A stretch of DNA of 64,000 nucleotides, from contig JACJXK010000007.1 of the NCBI GenBank assembly GCA_020636675.1, positions 29,655 through 93,654 on the forward strand, read 5' to 3'. The DNA comes from Prevotellaceae bacterium (lineage in GTDB: Bacteria > Bacteroidota > Bacteroidia > Bacteroidales > Paludibacteraceae). Of this stretch, positions 27,706-36,545 are shown piece after piece. A program made the translations under genes and the position numbers. The notes below the pieces were generated by a model, which was not told the DNA's origin, searched no databases, and saw only the letters and a list, made by a program, of their open reading frames with translations. How positions within the stretch are numbered: position 1 is the stretch's first letter; every line of letters starts with the position of its first letter.

Positions 27706-29118
27706 TTAAAATCTCCAACCTACTGTTGCCATAATGTTTGTACTGAACAATGACTCCTTAGAGATAGGTTCTGCTATTGGCAAATAGTCAAAGAAATACT
27801 CCTTCTGATTTTTAAACACCAATGCGAAGTCGGCATAAAAAGACTTTCCTTTATATCCTAGACCTCCCGTATAATACATGGCCTCGCGCGGCAATGCCAC
27901 TGAATAGGTAGTGTTATAGACTTCACTCAAAGCCTCATCTACAGGCTTAGTTACGTAAGCAAATCCAAGACGTCCGGAAAATCCGTTCACAATCGCAACT
28001 TCAGTACCAACCTTGAACGTATGCGTCTTTTTCATATACTCATTGATAATATCTTTCTCTTCATCAAAATCAAAAGATCCGTCAGACAAACGCATCGCAC
28101 CATAATCCTCATATTGGTACTCCAAGCCAACCAGAGCACGTTTTCCTATGATGAAACCAAGACTTCCCTGAAGTTTGAGTGGTGTCTGCAAATCGTATTC
28201 CGTCTCGCTCCAATATATTTCAGTATTATGGCTCTGATTATTATAATCCATGTTTGTGTTTGTGTACTGGTCCACATTATAGAATGTAGGAGTATGGAAA
28301 GCCACACCAACCCTCATGAAGTCAGTAATACGGCCAATAGCTCCGAATTTGAAGTTAAACCCAGTTCCTTTTGCCTCATAATATTCATCCTTATACCAAT
28401 CACCCTGTCCATTCAATCCATATTCGTCATAGCTTGATGTTTGCGTATAATCAATATTTACAAAGCCGACACCCACGCCCCAATAGAACCGATTACTGAT
28501 ATTCATACCATAGGATATGTTCCATTCATCCAAAGCTCCATCTTCTTTAAATTTTATTCTTCTATCTACATACTCATCTTTTAAACGGAACTGAGACGTA
28601 GCCGACACATCCTTGCCATTTTCCTCCTGTGCATCTATCAACCCTAAATCTTTCCCCGCACCAAAAACCTTATCAGTTGCCAAATCAAAGAAATCTTCGG
28701 TCATCGAATGATCCCATCCATTTTCACGGAATGTGTAATAGCGTTTGAAATTCCTCAATCGGTTATAAGAAACACCCAAAGAAGAGGTGACATACCCTTT
28801 TTTGTGCCCGCTTTTCCCGAAGTTCAACACAAAAGCGAAGTTGTTGATGTTAAACCCTACCGACTTGTCGTCTGTAACGTAAACGTTAGGCGTCAAAGTA
28901 AGGTCACAACTACGATACACACCCAATCCGGCAGGATTGTCTTTCAACACCGTAGCGTCAGCTCCCAAAGCACCCAAAGCACCACCCATAGCGGAGTACC
29001 GAGCCGTTCCCATAATGGGATCTGTCTTTGCCAAGTTCAACGCATCATAAGCATTTTGCGCATTTGCGCCCGCCGCCGTCATCAAAAATCCGGCCGCCAA
29101 CATCTTGAATTTATTCAT
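27706..29118 (-). CDS. OmpP1/FadL/TodX-family outer-membrane transport protein
   Basis: A 470-residue outer-membrane barrel with a signal peptide (about residues 1-20, ending GANAQ). After the signal come the family features GTARYSAMGGALGALGADATVLKDNPAGLGVYR, equivalent to the N-terminal hatch of FadL-type channels, and then alternating amphipathic strands to the terminal ATVGWRF, whose last residue is Phe as in many barrels. Bacteroidota members are often labelled hemin receptor, without firm evidence; hydrophobic-compound uptake is the family role. The 3' end faces cysS with a shared terminator. Confidence 0.85.
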   Translation of the reverse strand: MNKFKMLAAGFLMTAAGANAQNAYDALNLAKTDPIMGTARYSAMGGALGALGADATVLKDNPAGLGVYRSCDLTLTPNVYVTDDKSVGFNINNFAFVLNFGKSGHKKGYVTSSLGVSYNRLRNFKRYYTFRENGWDHSMTEDFFDLATDKVFGAGKDLGLIDAQEENGKDVSATSQFRLKDEYVDRRIKFKEDGALDEWNISYGMNISNRFYWGVGVGFVNIDYTQTSSYDEYGLNGQGDWYKDEYYEAKGTGFNFKFGAIGRITDFMRVGVAFHTPTFYNVDQYTNTNMDYNNQSHNTEIYWSETEYDLQTPLKLQGSLGFIIGKRALVGLEYQYEDYGAMRLSDGSFDFDEEKDIINEYMKKTHTFKVGTEVAIVNGFSGRLGFAYVTKPVDEALSEVYNTTYSVALPREAMYYTGGLGYKGKSFYADFALVFKNQKEYFFDYLPIAEPISKESLFSTNIMATVGWRF

Positions 29119-29141
29119 ATTGTCCTATTTTTCTGATTAAA

Positions 29142-29184
29142 ATCCGTATGGGAGACCCTATTCTTAAGGTTTTTCCATACGGAT
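29142..29184 (-). terminator. Terminator of the Tyr/Gly- and Ser/Arg-rich protein gene
   Basis: A perfect 10-bp stem ATCCGTATGG / CCATACGGAT with a 23-nt loop that contains AAAAACC; on the minus strand the stem is followed by TTTT. It lies 39 nt after the stop at 29223 and just before the TodX-like gene start. Confidence 0.75.
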
Positions 29185-29222
29185 GAAATATTGTTCCTAA
29201 AATAACATCTTCTATTTAAGTT

Positions 29223-30347
29223 CTATCGTCCTCTGCTTCCACCAGAACTGCGGGAAGAACCTCCCCCACTAGAACCCCTCGATGACGAGGAGCTGCCAGA
29301 TGAGTAGCTGGAACCTCGGGAAGAACCTCTTGAGGACGAACTGCCCGATGAGTAGCTAGAACTACGGGAAGAGCCACCGCTACTATAGCTAGAGCCACGA
29401 GACGAAGATGAGCTGCCACTACTATTAGATGACGAGCTTCCTGACGAACGCAAAGATCCGGAAGAGCTGCCACCTCTACTTGAAGAAGACGAAGAAGACC
29501 TCACCGAAGAACGGGAAGACGAGTTTACGCTACCTCGGCCTCCACTATTGGTTCTCGATCCGCCTCTATACCCCGAACTGCTTCCATTATAGGAAGGCCT
29601 AGTACTAGATGGAGAGCCGCTCCTCAAAGAAGGAGAGCCAGACCTTCCGGAAGAACGGACAGTAGACCTCCGTCCATTTGCATAATTACCTGCACGGTTG
29701 GAAGGATGCCTCATGCTACGATAATACGGACTGTACGAATGGTTATATCTCGACGGTCTGTATTCGTAACCGCCTCCATAATAATGGGGATGGTGGTGAT
29801 GCGAATAATATCCACATCCATAATAGCCGCCCCAATAATGGCGGTACGGATAGCCATAATAGCCGTAAGAAGGATAACCGTAAGAGTAATACCAAGGCGA
29901 ATAATATGCGCCCAAGTACCATCCATTGTAACCTCCATACCCCATATAAGTTGGGTAATATGCGCCATAACCCACATACACATTTGTGACAGAACCATTG
30001 GAAGCATAAGAAGCTTCCTCGTTTTCCGTCTCATATATGTTCAAATCGGCTTCATGATACTTATTCAGACGACGGGAATATACATAATCATCGTCATCGT
30101 CTACAATAATAGTATCATTGTATGCAATTTCCTCAGCATAATCATAATCATCATCCTTTTCACTTTTCGTGCTTTTACGGGTAATGATTTTTTTTGTCTT
30201 TTGTGCCCTTAGCTCCTCCTGAATCTTATCAGCCTCCGCATTTGCCTCGTCTTCCGTGATATACATATCGTCTTGGGAATAGGAGACCATCGGCTGCAAA
30301 AGCAGGATGGTAAGGAACACAAACCATTTTGTCATTCTGTTTTTCAT
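29223..30347 (-). CDS. Exported low-complexity protein: acidic, Tyr/Gly-rich and Ser/Arg/Gly-rich segments
   Basis: A 374-residue protein of unknown function. A signal peptide (about residues 1-24, ending VSYS) is followed by an acidic segment (about 25-110, with DDDDDYVYS), a Tyr/Gly-rich segment (about 120-210, e.g. GYGGYNGWYLGAYYSPWYY, with a HHHH patch), and a C-terminal tail of about 150 residues made almost only of Ser, Arg and Gly. The frame is open, in register with the signal peptide, and ends in a terminator, so it is a real gene despite low complexity. Such composition is expected to be disordered and sticky. A surface, matrix or phase-separating role is speculation. Confidence 0.75.
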   Translation of the reverse strand: MKNRMTKWFVFLTILLLQPMVSYSQDDMYITEDEANAEADKIQEELRAQKTKKIITRKSTKSEKDDDYDYAEEIAYNDTIIVDDDDDYVYSRRLNKYHEADLNIYETENEEASYASNGSVTNVYVGYGAYYPTYMGYGGYNGWYLGAYYSPWYYSYGYPSYGYYGYPYRHYWGGYYGCGYYSHHHHPHYYGGGYEYRPSRYNHSYSPYYRSMRHPSNRAGNYANGRRSTVRSSGRSGSPSLRSGSPSSTRPSYNGSSSGYRGGSRTNSGGRGSVNSSSRSSVRSSSSSSSRGGSSSGSLRSSGSSSSNSSGSSSSSRGSSYSSGGSSRSSSYSSGSSSSRGSSRGSSYSSGSSSSSRGSSGGGSSRSSGGSRGR

Positions 30348-30476
30348 ATCTTGTCCTCCAAAGTTTTGTTCTACAATTCATTTTCCGGTCACATACCGCA
30401 CGTTTGTATATAAACAAACTACACCTTCATTTATTTTATAACAGTCTCTAATTTTCAGTTTTACCTACTTTTTTTG

Positions 30477-30484
30477 TATCTTTG
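30477..30484 (+). promoter_or_regulatory. -7 box TATCTTTG upstream of prmA
   Basis: Exact TAnnTTTG, leaving a leader of about 125 nt before the prmA ATG. The leader contains a small ACAG-TTAGG-CTGT hairpin followed by TGTTTTTT, which could act as an attenuator, but the stem is only four base pairs. Confidence 0.45.
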
Positions 30485-30615
30485 CGAAACACAAAGATAA
30501 ACAAAAAACTAACAACCAACGTCATATGCCACTTTTTGTATACAGTTAGGCTGTTGTTTTTTATTTCTTTTTAGACTTCCATTTTAAGAAAACGTTTAAT
30601 CGTACATTGCAAATT

Positions 30616-31455
30616 ATGGATTATTTGGAATTTTTTTTCAGATACGACAAAGAAAAAGACTACATCGGCGATCTTTTGTCTGCCGAGTTGGGAGAAATCG
30701 GGTTTGAGAGTTTCGTCAAAGGCGAAGATGGGTTGACTGCTTATATTCCACAGAATATTCTGGACGAAGCTCAACTTAAGAACTTATTGGACAACTTCCA
30801 ATACGCAGACAATATCCCTTACGAACACAAACTGGTGAAGGGCCAAAATTGGAACGAAGAGTGGGAAAAGCATTATTTCCAGCCTATTATCATGGGCAAC
30901 GAATGCGTCATCCACAGCACATCACACAGAGACATCCCCGCCGCAAGATACGATATTCTGATTGACCCTAAAATGTCTTTCGGAACCGGCCACCATGAGA
31001 CGACATCTCTCATGCTCGGCGAAATACTAAAAGCCGACATGAACGGGAAATCACTTCTCGACATGGGCTGCGGAACTGCCGTATTGGCCATTCTAGCCGC
31101 CAAACGAGGTGCCAACCCTATCCTCGCCATCGACATAGACGAATGGGCATACGAAAACGCCATCAAGAACATCTCTCTCAACAAAGAGAGCAACATACGA
31201 ATAGAAAAGGGAGGTGCCGAGCTGTTGGGAAAAGAGAAATTCGACATCGTACTCGCCAACATCAACCGGAACATATTACTTCATGACATGCACGCCTACG
31301 CCGCTTGCATGAACTCGGGGTCCGAGCTCTTCATGAGCGGATTCTACAAGCAAGACATTCCGGTTGTCGACGACGAAGCCAAGAAACACGGACTAAAGCT
31401 CATCTCTTTCGAAGAGAAGAACTCATGGGTGGTAGTTCGCTATAAAAAGGACTAA
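30616..31455 (+). CDS. prmA: Ribosomal protein L11 methyltransferase
   Basis: PrmA trimethylates ribosomal protein L11 with S-adenosylmethionine. The 279-residue protein has an N-terminal L11-recognition domain and a Rossmann methyltransferase domain with FGTGHHETTSLMLGEIL, the SAM motif LLDMGCGTAVLAILAAKRGA, AIDIDEWA, and the DIVLANINRNILL motif. ATG 30616 (MDYLEFFFRYD) is chosen over a TTG three codons upstream. The length is normal. Confidence 0.94.
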   Translation: MDYLEFFFRYDKEKDYIGDLLSAELGEIGFESFVKGEDGLTAYIPQNILDEAQLKNLLDNFQYADNIPYEHKLVKGQNWNEEWEKHYFQPIIMGNECVIHSTSHRDIPAARYDILIDPKMSFGTGHHETTSLMLGEILKADMNGKSLLDMGCGTAVLAILAAKRGANPILAIDIDEWAYENAIKNISLNKESNIRIEKGGAELLGKEKFDIVLANINRNILLHDMHAYAACMNSGSELFMSGFYKQDIPVVDDEAKKHGLKLISFEEKNSWVVVRYKKD

Positions 31456-31529
31456 GAATTGCGGACAAATTGAGGTAGCCGTTCCGTCTTCATTCATCCG
31501 TCTTCCTCTATTCAATAAATTCTAACTGT

Positions 31530-33992
31530 ATGATGCAAACAAATGCCCAATTGGAGCTGGCCAACGAACTGCTAAAACACACAGGGGCCAATCTTTTCCT
31601 GACAGGAAAGGCAGGAACAGGAAAAACCACATTTTTAAAGAATTTACGGATACGATCTCCCAAAAGAATGGTTGTCGTTGCGCCAACAGGCGTAGCCGCC
31701 ATCAATGCGGGCGGAATGACCATACATTCTTTCTTTCAACTCAGTTTCGGACCCTACGTGCCTGGCACTCCTATCGCAAAAGCAGAACTTTTCAAATTCA
31801 GGAAAGAAAAGATAAACATTATCCGGAGTCTGGATTTACTGGTCATCGACGAGATTAGTATGGTTCGCGCGGACCTACTCGATTCCATTGACAATGTACT
31901 GCGGCACTTCCGCCGTTCTCAAGAACCTTTCGGCGGAGTACAACTACTCATGATCGGCGACATCCAGCAACTCGCACCAGTAGTCAAAGACGAAGAATGG
32001 ACCATACTGAAAGACTTTTATCAGACCCCATTCTTCTTCAGCAGTCTGGCTCTTCAGAAAACATCATACGCCTGCGTGGAGCTAAAAACGGTATATCGGC
32101 AAGCCGACGAACATTTCGTTTCGATACTCAACCACATTAGGGAAAACAACGCAGACTCCAGCATACTGCAAGAGCTGAACAAAAGATATCAGGCAAACTT
32201 CAACCCAAGCGACGAGGAAGGTTATATCCGGCTCTCTACCCATAACTTCCAAGCCCAAAACATAAACACGAAGAAGCTGTCTGACCTGAAGTCTAAAAGC
32301 CACTTCTTCGAGGCTAATATCACCGGCAATTTTCCCGAATATTCCTACCCTACCGATGCCAAACTGGAGCTGAAGGTGGGAGCACAAGTCATGTTCATCA
32401 AGAACGACCAATCTCAGGAGAAGCGTTATTATAACGGAAAAATAGGGAAGATTTCGGAAATAAAAAGAGATGAAATCACCGTGATAGGGAATGACGACAA
32501 GATTCCCATTTCCGTTCTTCAAGACAAATGGGAAAATATGAAGTATAGCATAAACCCGGAGACGAAAGAACTGGAAGAGACTGTCGACGGCACCTTCGAA
32601 CAGTACCCTCTAAAAACGGCGTGGGCCATCACCGTCCACAAGAGCCAAGGGTTGACCTTCGACAAGGCCATAATCGACGCCCAGGCATCATTCACCCACG
32701 GACAGGTTTATGTGGCACTTAGCCGATGTAAAACGTTGGCGGGGCTGGTGCTCAGCTCTCCCATCACAAGCGACTCCATCAAACGAGACTCTCGGGTGGA
32801 CTCTTTCAACCGGAATGCGAAAGAAAGGGAACCGAACAAGGAAGTCATCGATAGCATGAAAAAAGATTACTTCACCAAACTTGTTCTAGAACAGTTCTCT
32901 TTCAAATATGCTATCGAAAGGTTTCTGGCTCTAAAGAGAATTGTTGACGAAAGTTTTTGGAAACTTTATCCGGAGATTGCCAAACAATTCAAACTCGACG
33001 AACCTAGGTTGCAAAACGAAATAAAAGACATATCCTTAAAGTTCCAGCAACAGATGCTCTCCATCCTAAACGGATGCCTAGAGCCAGAATCGGACAGTTT
33101 TCTAAAAGAGAGGATTCAAAAAGGCGCAGAATATTTCAAGAACAAATGCGATGAGATTCTGCAAAGCACAGCAGACAAGGCAGAAACAATAGAGACAGAC
33201 AATAAAGAGATCCGAAAAAGTCTGAATGACGCACTATCCTTCTTGCAGACTGAGCTTAGGATAAAGAACCGCACACTTGAGAAATGCAAAGAAGGATTTT
33301 CCATCTCCGAATATCTAAGTGCCAAGGCAAAAGCGTCTTTGGAAGACGAGAAACCTAGCGACACCGGTTCGAAGAAAAAAGAGAAGAAGGCTAAGGTACC
33401 GAAAGACGTCACCCATCCCGAACTATATGAGCAGCTAAAGTCTTGGAGAAACGAAACCGCAGGAAACTACGGGATGCCGGCCTATTTGGTCTTATCACAA
33501 TCCGCCATCTTGGGCATCTCCAAACTCTTACCGCTCTCCTCTAAAGAACTCTTGATGGTGCCAGGAATTGGAAAACTCACAGCCAGCAAATACGGAACCG
33601 AGCTGTTAGAAATCGTAGAACAATGCATCCGTCAATATGGATACAAGAAAGACGAAAACGCCTTCTTGTCTTCTGACACCGACAAGGACGAGCAACCCAA
33701 AGAAAGCACCACAGCGACAACACTCCGTCTTTACAAAGAAGGCAAAAGCAAAGAAGAGATAGCCAAAGAGCGGGGACTGACAGAAGGAACCATAGAAACA
33801 CACCTATTCAAAGGAGTGGAAATCGGTGAAGTTCCCATTGAAGCGGTAAGCAGCCGATTCAAGATAGACAAAATAAAATCTACATTTCAGGAGAATCCAG
33901 GCAAAGAGAATAAAGAGATAAAAGAGATTCTCGGCAACGATTATTCTTGGAGCGAAATCCGGTTCGCAAAAGAAGAGATGACGAAGAAATAA
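31530..33992 (+). CDS. PIF1-type helicase with HRDC and C-terminal helix-turn-helix domains
   Basis: An 820-residue superfamily 1B helicase. The N-terminal half carries the Walker A motif GKAGTGKTTFLK (about 26-37), VVVAPTGVAAINAGGMTIHS, the Walker B VIDEISMVRADLLDS, the GDIQQLAPV motif, and the C-terminal motifs TAWAITVHKSQGLTFDKAI and VYVALSRCKTL. A linker rich in Glu/Lys is followed by an HRDC domain (about 625-710, with PAYLVLSQSAILGISKLLPL and LMVPGIGKLTASKYG) and a helix-turn-helix domain (about 730-815). This fused architecture is known in Bacteroidota; a role in recombination or G-quadruplex resolution is inferred from the PIF1 and HRDC families. ATG 31530 or 31533 may start translation. 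Confidence 0.92.
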   Translation: MMQTNAQLELANELLKHTGANLFLTGKAGTGKTTFLKNLRIRSPKRMVVVAPTGVAAINAGGMTIHSFFQLSFGPYVPGTPIAKAELFKFRKEKINIIRSLDLLVIDEISMVRADLLDSIDNVLRHFRRSQEPFGGVQLLMIGDIQQLAPVVKDEEWTILKDFYQTPFFFSSLALQKTSYACVELKTVYRQADEHFVSILNHIRENNADSSILQELNKRYQANFNPSDEEGYIRLSTHNFQAQNINTKKLSDLKSKSHFFEANITGNFPEYSYPTDAKLELKVGAQVMFIKNDQSQEKRYYNGKIGKISEIKRDEITVIGNDDKIPISVLQDKWENMKYSINPETKELEETVDGTFEQYPLKTAWAITVHKSQGLTFDKAIIDAQASFTHGQVYVALSRCKTLAGLVLSSPITSDSIKRDSRVDSFNRNAKEREPNKEVIDSMKKDYFTKLVLEQFSFKYAIERFLALKRIVDESFWKLYPEIAKQFKLDEPRLQNEIKDISLKFQQQMLSILNGCLEPESDSFLKERIQKGAEYFKNKCDEILQSTADKAETIETDNKEIRKSLNDALSFLQTELRIKNRTLEKCKEGFSISEYLSAKAKASLEDEKPSDTGSKKKEKKAKVPKDVTHPELYEQLKSWRNETAGNYGMPAYLVLSQSAILGISKLLPLSSKELLMVPGIGKLTASKYGTELLEIVEQCIRQYGYKKDENAFLSSDTDKDEQPKESTTATTLRLYKEGKSKEEIAKERGLTEGTIETHLFKGVEIGEVPIEAVSSRFKIDKIKSTFQENPGKENKEIKEILGNDYSWSEIRFAKEEMTKK

Positions 33993-34015
33993 ACCGACGC
34001 AACAGGGGACATGAG

Positions 34016-34058
34016 AAGGCGGAGGCTCTGATTGTAACAATCCGAGCCTCCGCCTTTA
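34016..34058. terminator. Terminator hairpin between the PIF1-type helicase and marC
   Basis: AAGGCGGAGGCTC pairs perfectly with GAGCCTCCGCCTT around a 15-nt loop. The genes are convergent. T-runs are weak on both strands, but the long GC-rich stem is typical of a shared terminator. Confidence 0.75.
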
Positions 34059-34071
34059 TCGCATCGCAACA

Positions 34072-34653
34072 TCAATGACCTATCAGTATCCCGATGTTGG
34101 ATGCAAACAATTTGACAGCCATCGCCAACAAAATGATGCCAAAGAATTTTTTTATGATGTAGTTGATAGTCAACCCCATCCACTTTTCAATCTTGACCGC
34201 AGTCTTCAGCACAAACAGCACCACCAACATATTAAGGGTCAAAGCGATGCAAATAACCCACAAAGAATATTCGGCACGCAATGAGATGAGCGTCGTGATA
34301 GAGCCAGGTCCTGCAATGAGTGGAAATGCTATCGGGATGACAGTGGCGTCGTCCGTGGCGTTGTGTTTGAATATGTTTGTTTCCAAAATCATCTCCAACG
34401 AAAGGAAAAACAGCACGATGGATCCAGCCACCGCGAACGAAGAGAGATCCACGTTAAACAGCCTCAACAGCCACTCCCCTCCCAAAAGGAATGCAAATAA
34501 TATGACCGTCGCTATGACAGTCGTCTTATATGCATGAATTGTCTTACCGCTCTTCTGTAAATCAACAAGAATGGGAAGAACACCAATAGTATCAACCACG
34601 GCAAATATCACCATGAATACAGAAACAATATTAACCAACTCTGACGTGTTCAT
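34072..34653 (-). CDS. MarC (NAAT/UPF0056) family integral membrane protein
   Basis: A 193-residue protein with six predicted membrane segments. It matches MarC: FAVVDTIGVLPILVDLQKSG at the N-terminus, AGSIVLFFLSLEM in the middle, and IPIAFPLIAGPGSITTLISL in the second half. Members were once linked to multiple antibiotic resistance, a claim later withdrawn; some archaeal relatives transport small neutral amino acids. The substrate here is unknown. ATG 34653 (MNTSELVN) is preferred over an upstream start that adds 45 unrelated residues. Confidence 0.9.
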   Translation of the reverse strand: MNTSELVNIVSVFMVIFAVVDTIGVLPILVDLQKSGKTIHAYKTTVIATVILFAFLLGGEWLLRLFNVDLSSFAVAGSIVLFFLSLEMILETNIFKHNATDDATVIPIAFPLIAGPGSITTLISLRAEYSLWVICIALTLNMLVVLFVLKTAVKIEKWMGLTINYIIKKFFGIILLAMAVKLFASNIGILIGH

Positions 34654-34847
34654 TGTTTTTTTCTTAAATATCAATATCCATAACAAAACTCCATCTATTT
34701 TTTCACAAAAACAAACGATATAAAAAGAATCTGAAACCGTTTTTCGTTTTTGTAACATCATAAGACGCACATAGGGCATTGTCGTCACCTAAATCATTCT
34801 GCATTAGCTTTCTTTCTTCGTTTTGCTCTTATATCAGTTTAAATGAT

Positions 34848-34855
34848 TATCTTTG
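34848..34855 (+). promoter_or_regulatory. -7 box TATCTTTG of guaA with possible -33 TTTG
   Basis: Exact TAnnTTTG 27 nt before the guaA ATG, with TTTG at 34822-34825, a spacing (22 nt) close to the Bacteroidota -33/-7 promoter layout. Confidence 0.6.
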
Positions 34856-34881
34856 CGCCAAACAAAAAACATAGAACGCAG

Positions 34882-36405
34882 ATGCAGGAAAAAATTTTAA
34901 TTCTTGACTTCGGTTCGCAAACCACCCAACTCATAGGCCGCCGTGTGCGCGAGTTGGACACGTTCTGCGAAATCATACCGTACAATAAGTTTCCAAAGAA
35001 CGACCCCTCCATCATCGGTGTCATTCTAAGCGGTTCGCCATACAGCGTATATGACGAAAGCGCATTCAAAATGGATCTCTCCGAAATTCGTGGCAAATAT
35101 CCCATCCTCGGCATCTGCTACGGTGCGCAGTTTATGGCCTACGCCAATGGTGGCAAAGTAGAACCTGCCGGCACTAGAGAATACGGCCGTGCCAACCTTG
35201 CCAAGTTTGACAAGGAGAATCCCCTATTCAAAGGATTTGACGAAAATTCACAAGTATGGATGAGCCATGGTGACACCATCACCACTCTTCCCTCTGGATT
35301 TAAAACCATAGCCTCAACAGACAAAGTACAGAACGCAGCCTACCAGGCTGAAGGTGAGAAACTTTGGGGTGTTCAATTTCATCCAGAAGTATTCCACTCT
35401 ACACAAGGAACTCAACTATTGAGAAACTTCGTTGTGGACATCTGTGGAGGCAAACAAGACTGGAGCGCAGCCTCCTTCGTAGAGGCTACCGTAGCCGAGT
35501 TGAAAAAAGAATTGGGCAACGACCGGGTTATCCTCGGATTGAGTGGAGGAGTTGACTCTTCTGTCTGTGCGGTTCTTCTGAACAAAGCCATCGGTAAAAA
35601 TCTGACTTGCATCTTCGTTGACCACGGTATGCTCCGCAAAAACGAGTTCAAAAACGTAATGCACGACTACGAGTGTTTAGGATTGAACGTGATTGGCGTG
35701 GACGCCAGCGAAAAGTTCTTCAAAGAGCTGGAAGGCGTAACCGAACCCGAACGCAAACGCAAAATAATAGGCAAAGGATTCGTTGACGTGTTCGACGCCG
35801 AAGCAAAAAAGATAACCGATGCGAAATGGCTGGCACAAGGCACCATCTATCCGGACAGAATCGAAAGCCTCAGCATCACGGGTATGGTCATCAAGAGCCA
35901 CCACAACGTAGGCGGGCTACCAAAGGAGATGAACCTCCAACTTTGTGAGCCTTTGAAATGGCTGTTCAAAGACGAAGTTCGCCGCGTAGGTCGTCAGCTT
36001 GACATGCCGGAACATCTGATAAACAGGCATCCATTCCCAGGACCAGGTCTTGCTGTCCGCATATTGGGCGACATCACCCGTGAGAAAGTGTCTGTTCTTC
36101 AAGATGCGGACGACATCTTCATCCAAGGTCTTCGAGACTGGGGATTGTACGACCAAGTTTGGCAGGCAGGAGTCATACTACTTCCTATCAAGAGCGTAGG
36201 TGTGATGGGTGATGAGCGCACATACGAGAGAGCCGTAGCCCTTCGCGCGGTAACCAGCACAGATGCCATGACCGCAGACTGGGCACACCTTCCTTACGAA
36301 TTTATGGCCAAAGTCAGCAACGAAATCATAAACAAGGTAAAAGGTGTGAACCGAGTATGCTACGACATCTCGTCAAAACCACCTGCTACCATCGAATGGG
36401 AGTAA
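34882..36405 (+). CDS. guaA: GMP synthase (glutamine-hydrolysing)
   Basis: GuaA converts XMP to GMP using ATP and glutamine. The 507-residue protein has the class I glutamine amidotransferase domain (ILDFGSQTTQLIGRRVRE; nucleophile Cys in GICYGAQ; His-Glu in GVQFHPEVFHS), the ATP pyrophosphatase PP-loop LGLSGGVDSSV, and the C-terminal dimerisation domain (PHPFPGPGLAVRILGD-type motif HPFPGPGLAVRILGD). ATG 34882 (MQEKILILDFG) fits the family start; an upstream ATG lies in the promoter region. It has its own promoter and terminator. Length and residues are normal. Confidence 0.97.
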   Translation: MQEKILILDFGSQTTQLIGRRVRELDTFCEIIPYNKFPKNDPSIIGVILSGSPYSVYDESAFKMDLSEIRGKYPILGICYGAQFMAYANGGKVEPAGTREYGRANLAKFDKENPLFKGFDENSQVWMSHGDTITTLPSGFKTIASTDKVQNAAYQAEGEKLWGVQFHPEVFHSTQGTQLLRNFVVDICGGKQDWSAASFVEATVAELKKELGNDRVILGLSGGVDSSVCAVLLNKAIGKNLTCIFVDHGMLRKNEFKNVMHDYECLGLNVIGVDASEKFFKELEGVTEPERKRKIIGKGFVDVFDAEAKKITDAKWLAQGTIYPDRIESLSITGMVIKSHHNVGGLPKEMNLQLCEPLKWLFKDEVRRVGRQLDMPEHLINRHPFPGPGLAVRILGDITREKVSVLQDADDIFIQGLRDWGLYDQVWQAGVILLPIKSVGVMGDERTYERAVALRAVTSTDAMTADWAHLPYEFMAKVSNEIINKVKGVNRVCYDISSKPPATIEWE

Positions 36406-36424
36406 TATTCAATACTATAATATA

Positions 36425-36470
36425 AAGAGAGCCAAGATGTCCATTTTTCATCTTGGCTCTCTTGTTTTTC
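36425..36470 (+). terminator. Intrinsic terminator of guaA
   Basis: AAGAGAGCCAAGATG pairs with CATCTTGGCTCTCTT (15 bp, perfect) around a 9-nt loop, followed by GTTTTT. Confidence 0.92.
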
Positions 36471-36545
36471 ATCTCTATCAGGAAGGAACATGGCCTTGTT
36501 AAACTTTGGAGGACAATGGAGAATTAGACGGTACGAGGTTTGATA

